DNA from: Sphaerochaetaceae bacterium
GTDB lineage: Bacteria > Spirochaetota > Spirochaetia > Sphaerochaetales > Sphaerochaetaceae
NCBI GenBank assembly: GCA_028532765.1
Contig: JAQQAR010000006.1
Location: 1-60,969, forward strand
Length of the DNA: 60,969 nucleotides
Direction of reading: 5' to 3'
Under the pieces are notes generated by a model. It made no database searches, had not been told where the DNA came from, and saw only the letters and a program-made list of their open reading frames with translations. Position numbers and translations under genes: made by a program. Below, piece after piece: positions 29,401 through 36,420 of the stretch (positions within the stretch are counted from its first letter, which is position 1; every line of letters begins with the position of its first letter).

Positions 29401-30911
29401 TTGCCACTACCCTTTACAGCTTTGAGCCGATCAACAATGTGCAGGCAGTGGTGAACAACAACCTGCCAAACTATCTGATAGCTGAGAGTTCGCCTCCGCT
29501 CCCTCTCCGCTCTGAGTTCAAGGGTGGTGTAAACCCCGAGGTAACGTGGCAGGTCAAGCAGGGAAACAAGGTGCTTGAAAAGAAGGGGAAAGAGATCTAT
29601 CTGGGCTACGGAGAGATAAACAACCTACAAGCTGGACCGGTTGTGGTCAGCATGCTCATCTCCGATCCACTGGGTGCACAGGAGACAATTAAGCGTGAAG
29701 TTCCACTGAACCTCACTTCCTCTGCAACCTTGGAGATCCTTAGCCCTTCTGCTGATAGCATCACCCGCCTAGGTGAAGAGATTTCCTTGCAAGTTGCACT
29801 TACTGGATTCAGTGAACCAGCGATGCAGCTACTGCTCGGGGAAACTCCACTCCCGACTTCTTGGATGATTGGGGAAGGAACCAGGACTGCGAGCGCGATC
29901 ATACAGCCGGATGTCTTCACTGCAGAGGGTGTCTATGACCTAACCGTACAGGCAAGTGAGGGTTCACTTGTCCAGAGGCAGCAATTCAGTCTCAATCTCT
30001 ACGCAGAGAGACAGGGCGTTTTCATCGACAATGCTCCGCCTACCTATGACCTTGCCGGTGGAAGCTCACTACTCACAGCAACCGTTGCAGGACTGGAGGG
30101 AGTTGATCGTATCGACTGGAAGAGTGACCTTCTGGAGGAGACCATCTCCAGTGGATACTCCTTGGATCTCAGCGAAGCTGGACTTATTGCAGGAAAGAGA
30201 TCGATAACTGCGGAAGCCTATGCAGGAGGAAACATGGTAGGTTCTGCGACCATCCTCATGGATGTGATAGGAACTGTGGAAGTACAGATTGTCGACCCGC
30301 AACCCTTGATCATCCTGATAAAGGGAGCGAGTACCGAGCTCAAGGCAGTAGGCAAGGATAAGGATGGTTCATCGCTGGATGAAGATGCCTTTACCTGGAG
30401 CTCCCACCTAGATGGAGTGATCGCTGAAGGTTCAACACTCTCCTTCGCTTCGCTTGATCTTACAGCCGCCGAGCATATCATCACAGCCAGTGCATACGGC
30501 AGTGACGGTACGATGGTAGCTGCACACCAAGTAGTGCAGGTCAACAGTACGGAGAAGCCTAAGGAGCCAGAGACACAGGATACTCCTGCATCATCTGATA
30601 CACCGGACGGCACAGGATATGAGACTGATTACGATCCTATGGGAGCTGGCATGGAGCCACCTCCAGAATCGTTCAACATGGGAGTACCGGTAGATCCATA
30701 CATACCACCATTCTTCCCCGATCCATTTGGACCGGGTATGGGAGGGGCGCCTCCTGACCCAGGACTCGGAGGGTATATGGACTCTTTCTTCAGTGGTCCT
30801 GGCTTTGGCGGTGGATATGGAGGAGCCCCAGGGTTTGGAGGCGGTGGCTATGGCGGAGCACCTGGATTTATGGGTGGCGGATATGATGGCTCACCCGGAT
30901 TTGGTTGGTAG
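23448..30911 (+). CDS. Giant secreted Ig-like repeat protein with Gly/Phe-rich tail
   Basis: The protein has 2487 residues; GGGAGG lies 5 nt before the ATG. A signal peptide (MKRLMKAIFLILLVLFCL) leads it to export. From about residue 200 to 2365 it is a chain of roughly two dozen Ig/PKD-like beta-sandwich repeats, each with a Trp in the core (RVWTYSG, NNWWEVNG, FQWYVDN, VRWYLNG) and often ending in a linker of the form (V/I)(I/L)DPxIxIxxP. Residues about 310-400 look like fibronectin type III. Residues 2366-2487 are a disordered Pro/Gly/Phe/Tyr-rich tail with four GGGY..xPGF-type units. No membrane anchor or sortase signal is seen. It is followed after 14 bp by a predicted outer-membrane barrel gene, its likely partner. 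No known family fits the whole protein. Confidence 0.9.
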   Translation: MKRLMKAIFLILLVLFCLQPMTAKVIRTSSRKLSIPKDIVATRKVNFNIGDILTVPMVSLTIVNDPTPAYLLLVLELEIDSTEIPASENMATAEIVRYFAGSETLTFSNTDLMNYVGNVRGGSAPTAIRDAFGVSSMSSITSDFFENSNTTIPEGEYTLTLKAYEIDNEDASVTTGRVLKEAQSVTFKVLTIGSLSVVQNPTVGDTTLRIQLPETPYYSESNIPTNSTTKVTINGPGIKQSISKSHSRVVASLGSSIKGHPGDTTGGEVTYDLSSIKFRAGETYTFTIEYFDAAGYLIANSVKSISFPSPKFFTSIDTSNAYIPEFSWGFNDDYDDWTTEYRVYLNGQYYGYTTSNNYTLSSPLSPNTTYSWYIMPFNRDGTAFFSSTSAISKTFTTKAHTELDVAVNEPEDKAVLLLGESYTFSGDATLSDNATIKSAIWQIGTETKTGDSITYTPSKRYAANSLLTYLRIVDSFNLAKNSASLYLTVLDPAIAIQGGTEQTISKGSSTTFTLDSKNTRDLSTVEWYLDSSLVGSGNSLSYTFDESGTYSLTAKGESTPDINGTTKEVTSNSQKITVIGDAPSVAIVQPQTEVAMVKGTTLDLVASSQADNQIQSRVWTYSGAASGTLGSGSDSVSFTPTTTGAYTITLSVTDIHQKTSTATTRVVVIDPQVALTSPQMGSTFSLASSLSLEVSAPNAQLIRYFIGNQELASPTVDLANLGTGTYSAYAKASWEVVDRTGKPSIYTEDSSTITFSVKDLIPPTVSINFPEDDMLLKTGTTYQFVAETSSSSNVTNNWWEVNGIRLTGNSYTPSTSEKSKSLTITHYAENQDGVRGSNSVQVQLANPSVYLTPPSATQFLSGEVIPVSATVVDGELYWLVDGNEIPSWDKMLTTTGQHTIQAGWRLQAMGANGSLRSFSGLSSTKATVSVYSNQRPVITSFSPATAVILQRTGVPVIFSLQASSQNTLETTKWNIFSEGSSIRETLAASISHQSWPPGLYTVQAEVKDTYNQSTKQEWTVKIIDPSISITYPQNGAKFPTKQVPKPVIVTKDVSSFTMALNGTLISDTFDWNSLGAGSYTLSVVGSYLTTGKTTPEKTSEQKITFSVAQSTPPKFEVNGISNNDRLIAGERYNLIANGEANETFQWYVDNQLTAQGEAYSFTPNASQKEITIMVRGERNSIIVDKHFNVRVIDPYISIILPEGLAFENLYPPSIPIPLLYESRDIDKVVWKVNLKEYNNPTVTFAQGMHSIDVDGYATSVRLPDGTMGDYLPTNTDGITGRDIQVADKQGVVSIEAPERVLEGSAITVKALLVEQGLTDLIATLALSVDGVKYTQHQRPAGREFTIPTLKAGVHTISITSTDVFGNSKTAEKQIEVLKPLDFTITKPLEGQHLSPETVIKGNLELIAGAIDLVTWRLDATVVPNSNFLSGTLGTLKPGKHTISASARDPLGNVTTKQVRVEVQNDFQLNLLAPFDSTTTMIGTQVPCMVGVDKVVGSSFDLSDAASRITWYVNGSSTGEVGLSYQFKAEKSGSFTIQARYANGAMVRTTAERTITVRDIAEPTILSPLQAQTITYKTGEKIALSATGEEGATYQWKLADQVVAVGKETSFDPKGVSGNVQLTLVTTAFGRSSQRRVSFTLTPNQSPTLTLSVPPLQYTGEPLTWAATAFDAEDKKANQIVTYRFDGVPMEGANQRILTEADVGNHILEARTVDSMGAETIARAAIQVSRAQLPMEILSPKKEQTFFLGYDVPLIATLNEAVKGTYQWTITYLDDPAASNDSLTGSNAMFSAKGTGLVEITTVFVDGNNRERARERTTITIQKEPLKLSINWPHGSVVNAGTKLSPTLIGLPSDQEGGQVRWYLNGLEIDDIGNLTAPEIAGSCTLVAVYSEEDASEQASISFTVNTRPQLSFINLAEGTSAPLGRPIVLAVEVKDDQAFTGTIRWKDAEGTVLGEGKALAFTPSAAGEQQIRAEATDSMGLVGSIATTLYSFEPINNVQAVVNNNLPNYLIAESSPPLPLRSEFKGGVNPEVTWQVKQGNKVLEKKGKEIYLGYGEINNLQAGPVVVSMLISDPLGAQETIKREVPLNLTSSATLEILSPSADSITRLGEEISLQVALTGFSEPAMQLLLGETPLPTSWMIGEGTRTASAIIQPDVFTAEGVYDLTVQASEGSLVQRQQFSLNLYAERQGVFIDNAPPTYDLAGGSSLLTATVAGLEGVDRIDWKSDLLEETISSGYSLDLSEAGLIAGKRSITAEAYAGGNMVGSATILMDVIGTVEVQIVDPQPLIILIKGASTELKAVGKDKDGSSLDEDAFTWSSHLDGVIAEGSTLSFASLDLTAAEHIITASAYGSDGTMVAAHQVVQVNSTEKPKEPETQDTPASSDTPDGTGYETDYDPMGAGMEPPPESFNMGVPVDPYIPPFFPDPFGPGMGGAPPDPGLGGYMDSFFSGPGFGGGYGGAPGFGGGGYGGAPGFMGGGYDGSPGFGW

Positions 30912-30925
30912 GAAGGAGGAGCATC

Positions 30926-33496
30926 ATGAAAAATACACATACGTTATTCTTGATCGTTGTAATAAGTCTTTTGAGTGCTTCCCTTTTCGCCTTGCAGGTA
31001 AACGTTTCTGGAGAAGTGAAAGCCTATGAGAATCTTGAGGTAACGCTCTCCAGTGCGGAGGCCGATGGTACAGTACAGGAAGCAAGGTTCTTCTTCTACC
31101 AGAGTGGTGAGCGTGAACCACGTTATAGTGAGTTTGTTGAAGATAAGGGGGTGTGGAGGACTACAGTCCCCTACACCTACCTTACCGGCGATGAACTGGT
31201 CTACTACACGATCATGCAGAATAGTGATGGCAGATTTATCCGTGACCCAAAGATCGGAGAACACAAGGCCAGACTGCTTCAGGACAAGGAACCTCCCACC
31301 CTGGAATTGATAAGTCCGGGAACGTTTGAGGTGGTGGAAGGAAAGGAACAACTGGTAGTGTTTGGTGTTGCTGATGAGAGTGCACTCACACGCTTCAACA
31401 TCACCAGAGACGGACAGACGCTGACACGAAGTGGTGTCTTTGGTGGATACCTCTCCTTCCTGATTACTCCTGAAGAGAGCGATGATGCGGTAATAACCAT
31501 CGAGATGGAAGACCGCTACGGTAATATCTCAACAGAGGAGTACACCTTCACCATTACCGCAGAGAAAGCACCCACCTTTGCCTTTGATGGTTCGTACCGT
31601 GCAAACCTTGAGGTTGAGTATATCCTTGGGTTTGGAGAGAGTGAGAACCAGACAGATTTGCAGGAGGTATTCAGTGATGTGAGCCAGAATCTGAACATCT
31701 CATACGAACTTGGGGGCGATGGGTATATGAAGGCAGGTCCACTTGTCATGGAGGGGACTGCCGTTTTCAAGGATACTGTTGCCGCCACCGAGATTACTGA
31801 AGCATATCCCAATACCTTGATCGCTGACCTACAGAACTTCCTGAACTTGTACAACCCGATCAACTTCGCCAATGAGTTTGAATGGACAGGAGAGGATGCG
31901 AGACAGTTTGAGAATGACAACCAGTTTACCCTGAAGATATCTCTCTTTGGACCTGCACTTACCTATCAGTTTGGTGACCAAAAGGTGAATTTCCAGAAAG
32001 AGACAATCAATGATCTCTCCCTCAGAGGAACAGCGGTCGGTATCGATCTCCCGTTCTTTGAACTGAAAGTAGCAAAGGGTTTGAGTGATCTTGGTTTGGC
32101 AGAAACAGCATGGCCTCAGAATTTCTTTGGCTTCAAGATGGCTGGTAAGGCCAGGGAGGCCTTCTATCTGCAGACCAATATATCCTTTATCAGCTCCCTG
32201 CAGGGACGGTATGAGAATCTCAAGAGTGGAGCCGATTCCCCCATCGGTGATTTGTATGATCTTGATGACATCAGGCCAGAACAGAACATGGTCATTGGTT
32301 TGAGCAGTGGTTCAAAGAACAAGCTATTCAATCTTGACGCATCCTTCTCCCTGAGTCTCTACAATGATGATGCAAGTGACGTACTTGATGTTGACCAGCT
32401 GGCGACAGACTTGGAGGATCAGGGAGGACCCGATGTAAGCTCCTACCTGGGATACTTGGACAAGGTACAATCAATCTTCCCGGTCCTGGACTACTTCCTC
32501 CCAACCAATGGTTTGATCAGTGGAGTCATCAACAGAACACTGTGGGGCGTGAGCTACGGGGCTGAGGTAGAGGTACCTTCTCTTGGTATCCAGACGTGGA
32601 TACGTAAAACGGATAGTACCTACAAGAGCCTTGGTGCCTCGGTAGCCACCGATGAGTTCTCCTATGGATTGGCATTTGAAAAGGGAATCAAGGATTTCAC
32701 GTTCTCTGCTGGGTATGAGAGGAACAAGGATAATATTGCAGATATTCTGTTCAACGATATCATCGCTTTGGTGAAACCTGATCTCGCCCCTGATACCACA
32801 CCAACCTCAGCAAATGATATTTCCAATATTGTTCACCAGGTACAGGCTGGTGTCGACTTCCCACAACTTGCCCACTTCGGAACGATAGCATTGGATTATA
32901 CATTCCTCTATGAGACAACCAATGCTGAGGCGCTGGCAGCGAAAGCAACCGATGCAAGCGTGGCAACCGCCATTTCTACTGCCACTACCAACGATATCAC
33001 CAGTACCCATACCGGGGAATTAAGATGGAAGAGTGCGCGGTATAAGTTTGGTGATGTGTCCACAAACTTTGGGGCGAAGACGAAGGACTCCTATATCACG
33101 AACATCCAGAGTGATGGGGTCAAGGACGGATCCACGTTCTGGGAGTTCTCCTACGCGCTCTCTGCTGCAACAAGTTTCAGTCGATATGCCATCTCTCTTG
33201 GGTTTGACCATGCTTGGAGTACAGAGACAGGAGGGCTGACTACATTTGGGTATGATACGAAGTTCTCCATCAAGCAGGCGTTCTTCGATACAATCACCTT
33301 CACAGCTTCACTTGACCAGGCGTTCAAGAGCTCGCTTGAGGCGTTCAAGATAACAGGCTCAGCGGGGATTGACAAACGGTTTGGTCCAATCTCAACGTCT
33401 GCCCTCTTTGAAGTGAGTTATTATGATTCAATTGTTGACAATAGTGATGATGCACTCACTTCAAGGTTGACGATAAAGGGAGTATTTTCCAAGTAA
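30926..33496 (+). CDS. Predicted outer-membrane beta-barrel protein with N-terminal Ig-like domains
   Basis: The protein has 856 residues. AAGGAGGAGCATC precedes the ATG at 30926. A signal peptide (residues 1-22, ending SLFALQ) is followed by two beta-sandwich regions (about 25-115, and 120-215 beginning PPTLELISPGTF). Residues about 220-856 show alternating polar and hydrophobic strands with aromatic ends and short Asp/Asn/Gly turns, as in outer-membrane barrels (for example YSYALSAATSFSRYAISLGF-like stretches). The barrel is inferred from pattern only. It lies 14 bp after the giant Ig-like gene, so the pair probably forms one envelope structure, with this protein as outer-membrane anchor or exporter. 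A terminator follows. Confidence 0.75.
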   Translation: MKNTHTLFLIVVISLLSASLFALQVNVSGEVKAYENLEVTLSSAEADGTVQEARFFFYQSGEREPRYSEFVEDKGVWRTTVPYTYLTGDELVYYTIMQNSDGRFIRDPKIGEHKARLLQDKEPPTLELISPGTFEVVEGKEQLVVFGVADESALTRFNITRDGQTLTRSGVFGGYLSFLITPEESDDAVITIEMEDRYGNISTEEYTFTITAEKAPTFAFDGSYRANLEVEYILGFGESENQTDLQEVFSDVSQNLNISYELGGDGYMKAGPLVMEGTAVFKDTVAATEITEAYPNTLIADLQNFLNLYNPINFANEFEWTGEDARQFENDNQFTLKISLFGPALTYQFGDQKVNFQKETINDLSLRGTAVGIDLPFFELKVAKGLSDLGLAETAWPQNFFGFKMAGKAREAFYLQTNISFISSLQGRYENLKSGADSPIGDLYDLDDIRPEQNMVIGLSSGSKNKLFNLDASFSLSLYNDDASDVLDVDQLATDLEDQGGPDVSSYLGYLDKVQSIFPVLDYFLPTNGLISGVINRTLWGVSYGAEVEVPSLGIQTWIRKTDSTYKSLGASVATDEFSYGLAFEKGIKDFTFSAGYERNKDNIADILFNDIIALVKPDLAPDTTPTSANDISNIVHQVQAGVDFPQLAHFGTIALDYTFLYETTNAEALAAKATDASVATAISTATTNDITSTHTGELRWKSARYKFGDVSTNFGAKTKDSYITNIQSDGVKDGSTFWEFSYALSAATSFSRYAISLGFDHAWSTETGGLTTFGYDTKFSIKQAFFDTITFTASLDQAFKSSLEAFKITGSAGIDKRFGPISTSALFEVSYYDSIVDNSDDALTSRLTIKGVFSK

Positions 33497-33511
33497 CATC
33501 GCATAGATAAG

Positions 33512-33554
33512 AGAAGCACCCTTCCGAATGGATATTTCGTGGGGTGCTTCTTTA
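33512..33554 (+). terminator. Intrinsic terminator of the giant-protein operon
   Basis: AGAAGCACCC (33512-33521) pairs with GGGTGCTTCT (33542-33551). The 20-nt loop can itself fold (CGAA with TTCG). A short T-rich stretch TTTAT follows. It is 15 bp after the barrel gene stop. Confidence 0.8.
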
Positions 33555-33752
33555 TGTCATATGTTTTTCATCACTTGTTATACTTTTAGTGATATTATAG
33601 TGATTATTTCATCATATTTTCATATATCATGCGAGTCCCAACGTAATTTATTCATACCTTGTGTCATATTTTTCTTTACAGTTCCATAAAATTGTTGGTA
33701 TTCTACGAATAAGAACAAACTCAATGAGGCTCATGCAGTACTAGAATACTGT

Positions 33753-33826
33753 AGCTCCAAATATCGTATGCGTCTCAAATCCCCAGGGAACAAATGCTCT
33801 GGAGGATAGCAGATATTTGGAGGGCT
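33753..33826 (+). ncRNA. Structured RNA element, possible cis-regulator
   Basis: CTCCAAATATC (33755-33765) pairs perfectly with GATATTTGGAG (33812-33822). Inside lies a second stem, CCAGGG (33783-33788) with CTCTGG (33797-33802). The outer 3' arm includes part of the GGAGGG that would serve as ribosome site for a small frame at 33828. The fold matches no riboswitch class I know. It could also be an inverted repeat without RNA function. Confidence 0.35.
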
Positions 33827-33827
33827 A

Positions 33828-34016
33828 ATGCGTCGAACTTGGAATAAATCAGGAATGATTTTACTGCCAAGCGGCTATTGGGCTTGTATTTCAGGTCTAC
33901 GATGCAATATTTTTCCCAACTGTTCTAGAAAAGCGGGATGGGATAGTTCCCTCTACTCCAACCTACCGCCGCCCCACAGGGAAATACTTTCGTTTCTCTT
34001 ATATGGAAGACAGTAA
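33828..34016 (+). CDS. Possible small protein behind the structured leader
   Basis: This open frame has 62 codons. Its ATG at 33828 lies 3-4 nt after GGAGGG, which is inside the stem ending at 33822. The translated product (starting MRRTWNKSGMILL) has no recognised motif, four cysteines and no clear membrane segment. The good ribosome site is the only argument for it; composition alone would not separate it from chance. Confidence 0.25.
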   Translation: MRRTWNKSGMILLPSGYWACISGLRCNIFPNCSRKAGWDSSLYSNLPPPHREILSFLLYGRQ

Positions 34017-34075
34017 AGTAATTTTCCAAGAATTACTCTTCTCATAAAACACCACAAAAAATTTTGGAGTACGAC

Positions 34076-35047
34076 ATGAAATATAAAATGAATCGATGGA
34101 TGGCATTTGCACTTATTGTATGTGTCCTTTTGGTCACCATGGGATGTGATGAATTATTGAATAGGCCAGTAGATGTTACTAGTGTCACCATAACGCAAGA
34201 GGATCAAATCCTTGTAGTAGGAGACACCGTTCAACTTGCTGCAACTGTTGCCCCAAGCGATGCATCCAACAAGGATGTAACGTGGGCCTCTGATGATACA
34301 GATACGGCTACAGTCAGTACCACTGGCCTTGTCACGGCAGTGGCTGCAGGGAGCGCAATCATTACGGTAACCACTGATGATGGGAGTAAGACAGATACAA
34401 TTTCCCTAACTGTAAGTGAAGGATTTATTAGAGGAACATTAACGCCTACAGATAGTGAGACCAATCCTGATGATCTTGTAGCGCTTCCAATCGAACTACT
34501 CTCAGGCCCTCACGAGACGGGTGGCTTTGATGCATATGCTGACATCACTACTTATGAAATCCCAATGGCAACCTATACATATGTTGGAGATTTTGGAGCA
34601 TCCTTGATGATGTTATATAGCTCCTCTGAGCCAGTCGTGCAAGGAGAAAGTGGGGGAACCTTTACAAGATATCTTGGATCAGGAGAAACTGATGAATCAG
34701 TAGATATTTTCTATATTATGATTTCTGATAGTTTAGCAAATATTACCTTGGACGTTGAGATCACACCTCTAATGGCAGATTTCGTAAGAATCGATTCTGC
34801 GGGTAATGAGAATTACTTCTCTCCAGATCATGATGATAAAGAGACTCCAGATCCAAGTGATGATTATTTCTCTCTTGGGATTACCTTTACAGACAATGGC
34901 AATGAGTCAGGATATGTAAAGGGTACGATAACAGGAACAGTGTATGATCGTGGCACAGAAACTAGTGAATATGATGGAGATGAATATTCGCTTGATTTCG
35001 ATTTTGCAGTAAAAATATTTGATGGTAATCCACCACCAGAGGAATAA
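34076..35047 (+). CDS. Lipoprotein with Big_2 Ig-like domain
   Basis: The protein has 323 residues. GGAG lies 6 nt before the ATG at 34076. The lipoprotein signal ends at LLVTMGC. Residues about 35-115 form a bacterial Ig-like domain of group 2, with the typical VTSVTITQEDQILVVGDTVQL, TWASDDTDTATVSTTGLV and VTAVAAGSAIITVTT. The remaining ~200 residues are acidic, beta-rich and unrecognised (many Asp/Glu/Thr). Big_2 domains occur in adhesins and surface proteins. It is a single gene with a terminator 22 bp downstream and the structured region upstream. Its A+T content is higher than that of its neighbours. Confidence 0.8.
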   Translation: MKYKMNRWMAFALIVCVLLVTMGCDELLNRPVDVTSVTITQEDQILVVGDTVQLAATVAPSDASNKDVTWASDDTDTATVSTTGLVTAVAAGSAIITVTTDDGSKTDTISLTVSEGFIRGTLTPTDSETNPDDLVALPIELLSGPHETGGFDAYADITTYEIPMATYTYVGDFGASLMMLYSSSEPVVQGESGGTFTRYLGSGETDESVDIFYIMISDSLANITLDVEITPLMADFVRIDSAGNENYFSPDHDDKETPDPSDDYFSLGITFTDNGNESGYVKGTITGTVYDRGTETSEYDGDEYSLDFDFAVKIFDGNPPPEE

Positions 35048-35069
35048 GGAATAAATTGTATGTTTGTCA

Positions 35070-35097
35070 AGGACCCACCATTTGGTGGGTCCTCTTA
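35070..35097 (+). terminator. Intrinsic terminator after the Big_2 lipoprotein
   Basis: AGGACCCACC and GGTGGGTCCT form a perfect 10-bp stem with loop ATTT (35070-35093), followed by CTTATG. The T-tract is weak, but the stem is very stable. It may also serve the convergent thrC transcript. Confidence 0.75.
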
Positions 35098-35139
35098 TGT
35101 ATCCATTGTCTTTAATTTAGCTATTCGAACTTAAGCACC

Positions 35140-36408
35140 CTACTCAAACAACTCCCGATACTCCTTCCCTACCTGCTTGAAAGAAGTCTCCTTATCAAGC
35201 AGTAGCTTCAGGTTCTCTGGAATGGGAACCTCGGTATCAAGCAGTGGTTCTACCACCTGCTCGAACTTAGCTGGGTGGGCAGTAGAGATGACAATGGTGG
35301 GCTTGCCACTGAAGTGGTCTCTTCTTACTCGCTCTCCGGTAGCGGAATGGGGGCACATAATGTACCCTGACTCATCATAGACTTCCTTTATCGTCTTCCT
35401 GATAGTCTCGTCATCCACAGACCAAGCGCTTACCATCTTTCGCATGACATCAATATCTGGATACAGATCAAAGAGACGCTCCATGTTGCTGGGAGCCCCT
35501 ACATCCATAGCATTGGCCAAGGTGGCTACCGAGGGACGCTTCTCATAGTTGCCGGAGAAGAGATAGTCTGGAATTGTCTTGTTCTCATTCACGGAAAGTA
35601 CAATTCTTTCAATGGGAGCTCCCATACTTAGAGCCCAGTAGGCACCACAGCTATTGCCCACATTTCCGCTTGGGATGATGAAGGTAGGTTTCTTTCCAGT
35701 AGCCTGGTAGTAGAGATGGGACGCATAGACATAGTACACACTCTGGGGAAGCAGTCTTCCCAGGTTAATACTGTTTGCACTGCTCAGCCCCCACTTGTTG
35801 GCAATCTCCTGGTCCATGAACGCATCCTTGACCATCTTCTGACAGTCATCGAAATTGCCATCGACCTCATATGCCTCAATATTGCCACCCCAGCAAGTTA
35901 GCTGGGTCTGCTGGCGCTTACTCACCCTTCCCTTGGGGAAGAGTACCTTTACATCAATACCCTTTCGCCCAGCGAAAGCGGCTGCCACTGCCCCACCGGT
36001 ATCGCCACTGGTTGCAACCAGGATGGTGAGCTTACGGCTTTGCTTCTCCAGGATCTTCTCCATGCTTGCAGCAAGGAATCGTGCACCAAAATCCTTGAAT
36101 GCAGCCGTCGGTCCATGATAAAGCTCAAGAACCATCTCCTCCCCTTTCAGGGGAACCAAGGGAACAGGGAAGTTGAAGGCATCCATACAGATCTGAGCCA
36201 GGTCATCTTTCAGAGGATCGTCCTCAAAGAAAGGAGCAAGCACCTCATATGCCAGTTCCGGATATGAAGAGATCTCATGTACATTCAGGTGGGAGAGGGA
36301 GGGAAAGGACTCAGGAACATAGAGTCCCCCGTCTGGTGCAAGACCTTGCAGAATTGCCTCGCTGGCACTCACCTTGGGAGCTTTCTTTCTTGTTGATACA
36401 AACTTCAT
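35140..36408 (-). CDS. thrC: Threonine synthase
   Basis: The protein has 422 residues, with AGGAGG upstream of the ATG. It converts O-phosphohomoserine to threonine using pyridoxal phosphate. It opens MKFVSTRKKAPKVSASEAIL with LAPDGGLYVPE, and the cofactor lysine lies in HGPTAAFKDFGARF. VATSGDTGGAVAAAF binds the substrate phosphate, and FIIPSGNVGNSCGAYW the cofactor ring phosphate. It lies 12 bp after the aspartokinase-homoserine dehydrogenase gene in the same direction, a threonine operon. Homoserine kinase (thrB) is not in the window. Confidence 0.95.
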   Translation of the reverse strand: MKFVSTRKKAPKVSASEAILQGLAPDGGLYVPESFPSLSHLNVHEISSYPELAYEVLAPFFEDDPLKDDLAQICMDAFNFPVPLVPLKGEEMVLELYHGPTAAFKDFGARFLAASMEKILEKQSRKLTILVATSGDTGGAVAAAFAGRKGIDVKVLFPKGRVSKRQQTQLTCWGGNIEAYEVDGNFDDCQKMVKDAFMDQEIANKWGLSSANSINLGRLLPQSVYYVYASHLYYQATGKKPTFIIPSGNVGNSCGAYWALSMGAPIERIVLSVNENKTIPDYLFSGNYEKRPSVATLANAMDVGAPSNMERLFDLYPDIDVMRKMVSAWSVDDETIRKTIKEVYDESGYIMCPHSATGERVRRDHFSGKPTIVISTAHPAKFEQVVEPLLDTEVPIPENLKLLLDKETSFKQVGKEYRELFE

Positions 36409-36420
36409 CGTTACGTCCTC

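Larger units (their letters stand above)
33555..34075 (+). other. Long AT-rich intergenic region with structured RNA candidate
   Basis: This ~520-bp stretch before the Big_2 lipoprotein has no recognised gene. Its first half is very AT-rich. Its second half holds a CAGTA/TACTG hairpin (33736-33751), the nested stem at 33755-33822 and a 62-codon open frame behind it. Nothing else is recognised. Confidence 0.5.

Noticed and set aside
33755..33822. Known riboswitch (c-di-GMP, SAM or glycine class)
   Set aside because: Conserved core bases of these classes are not seen; only the stems are supported.
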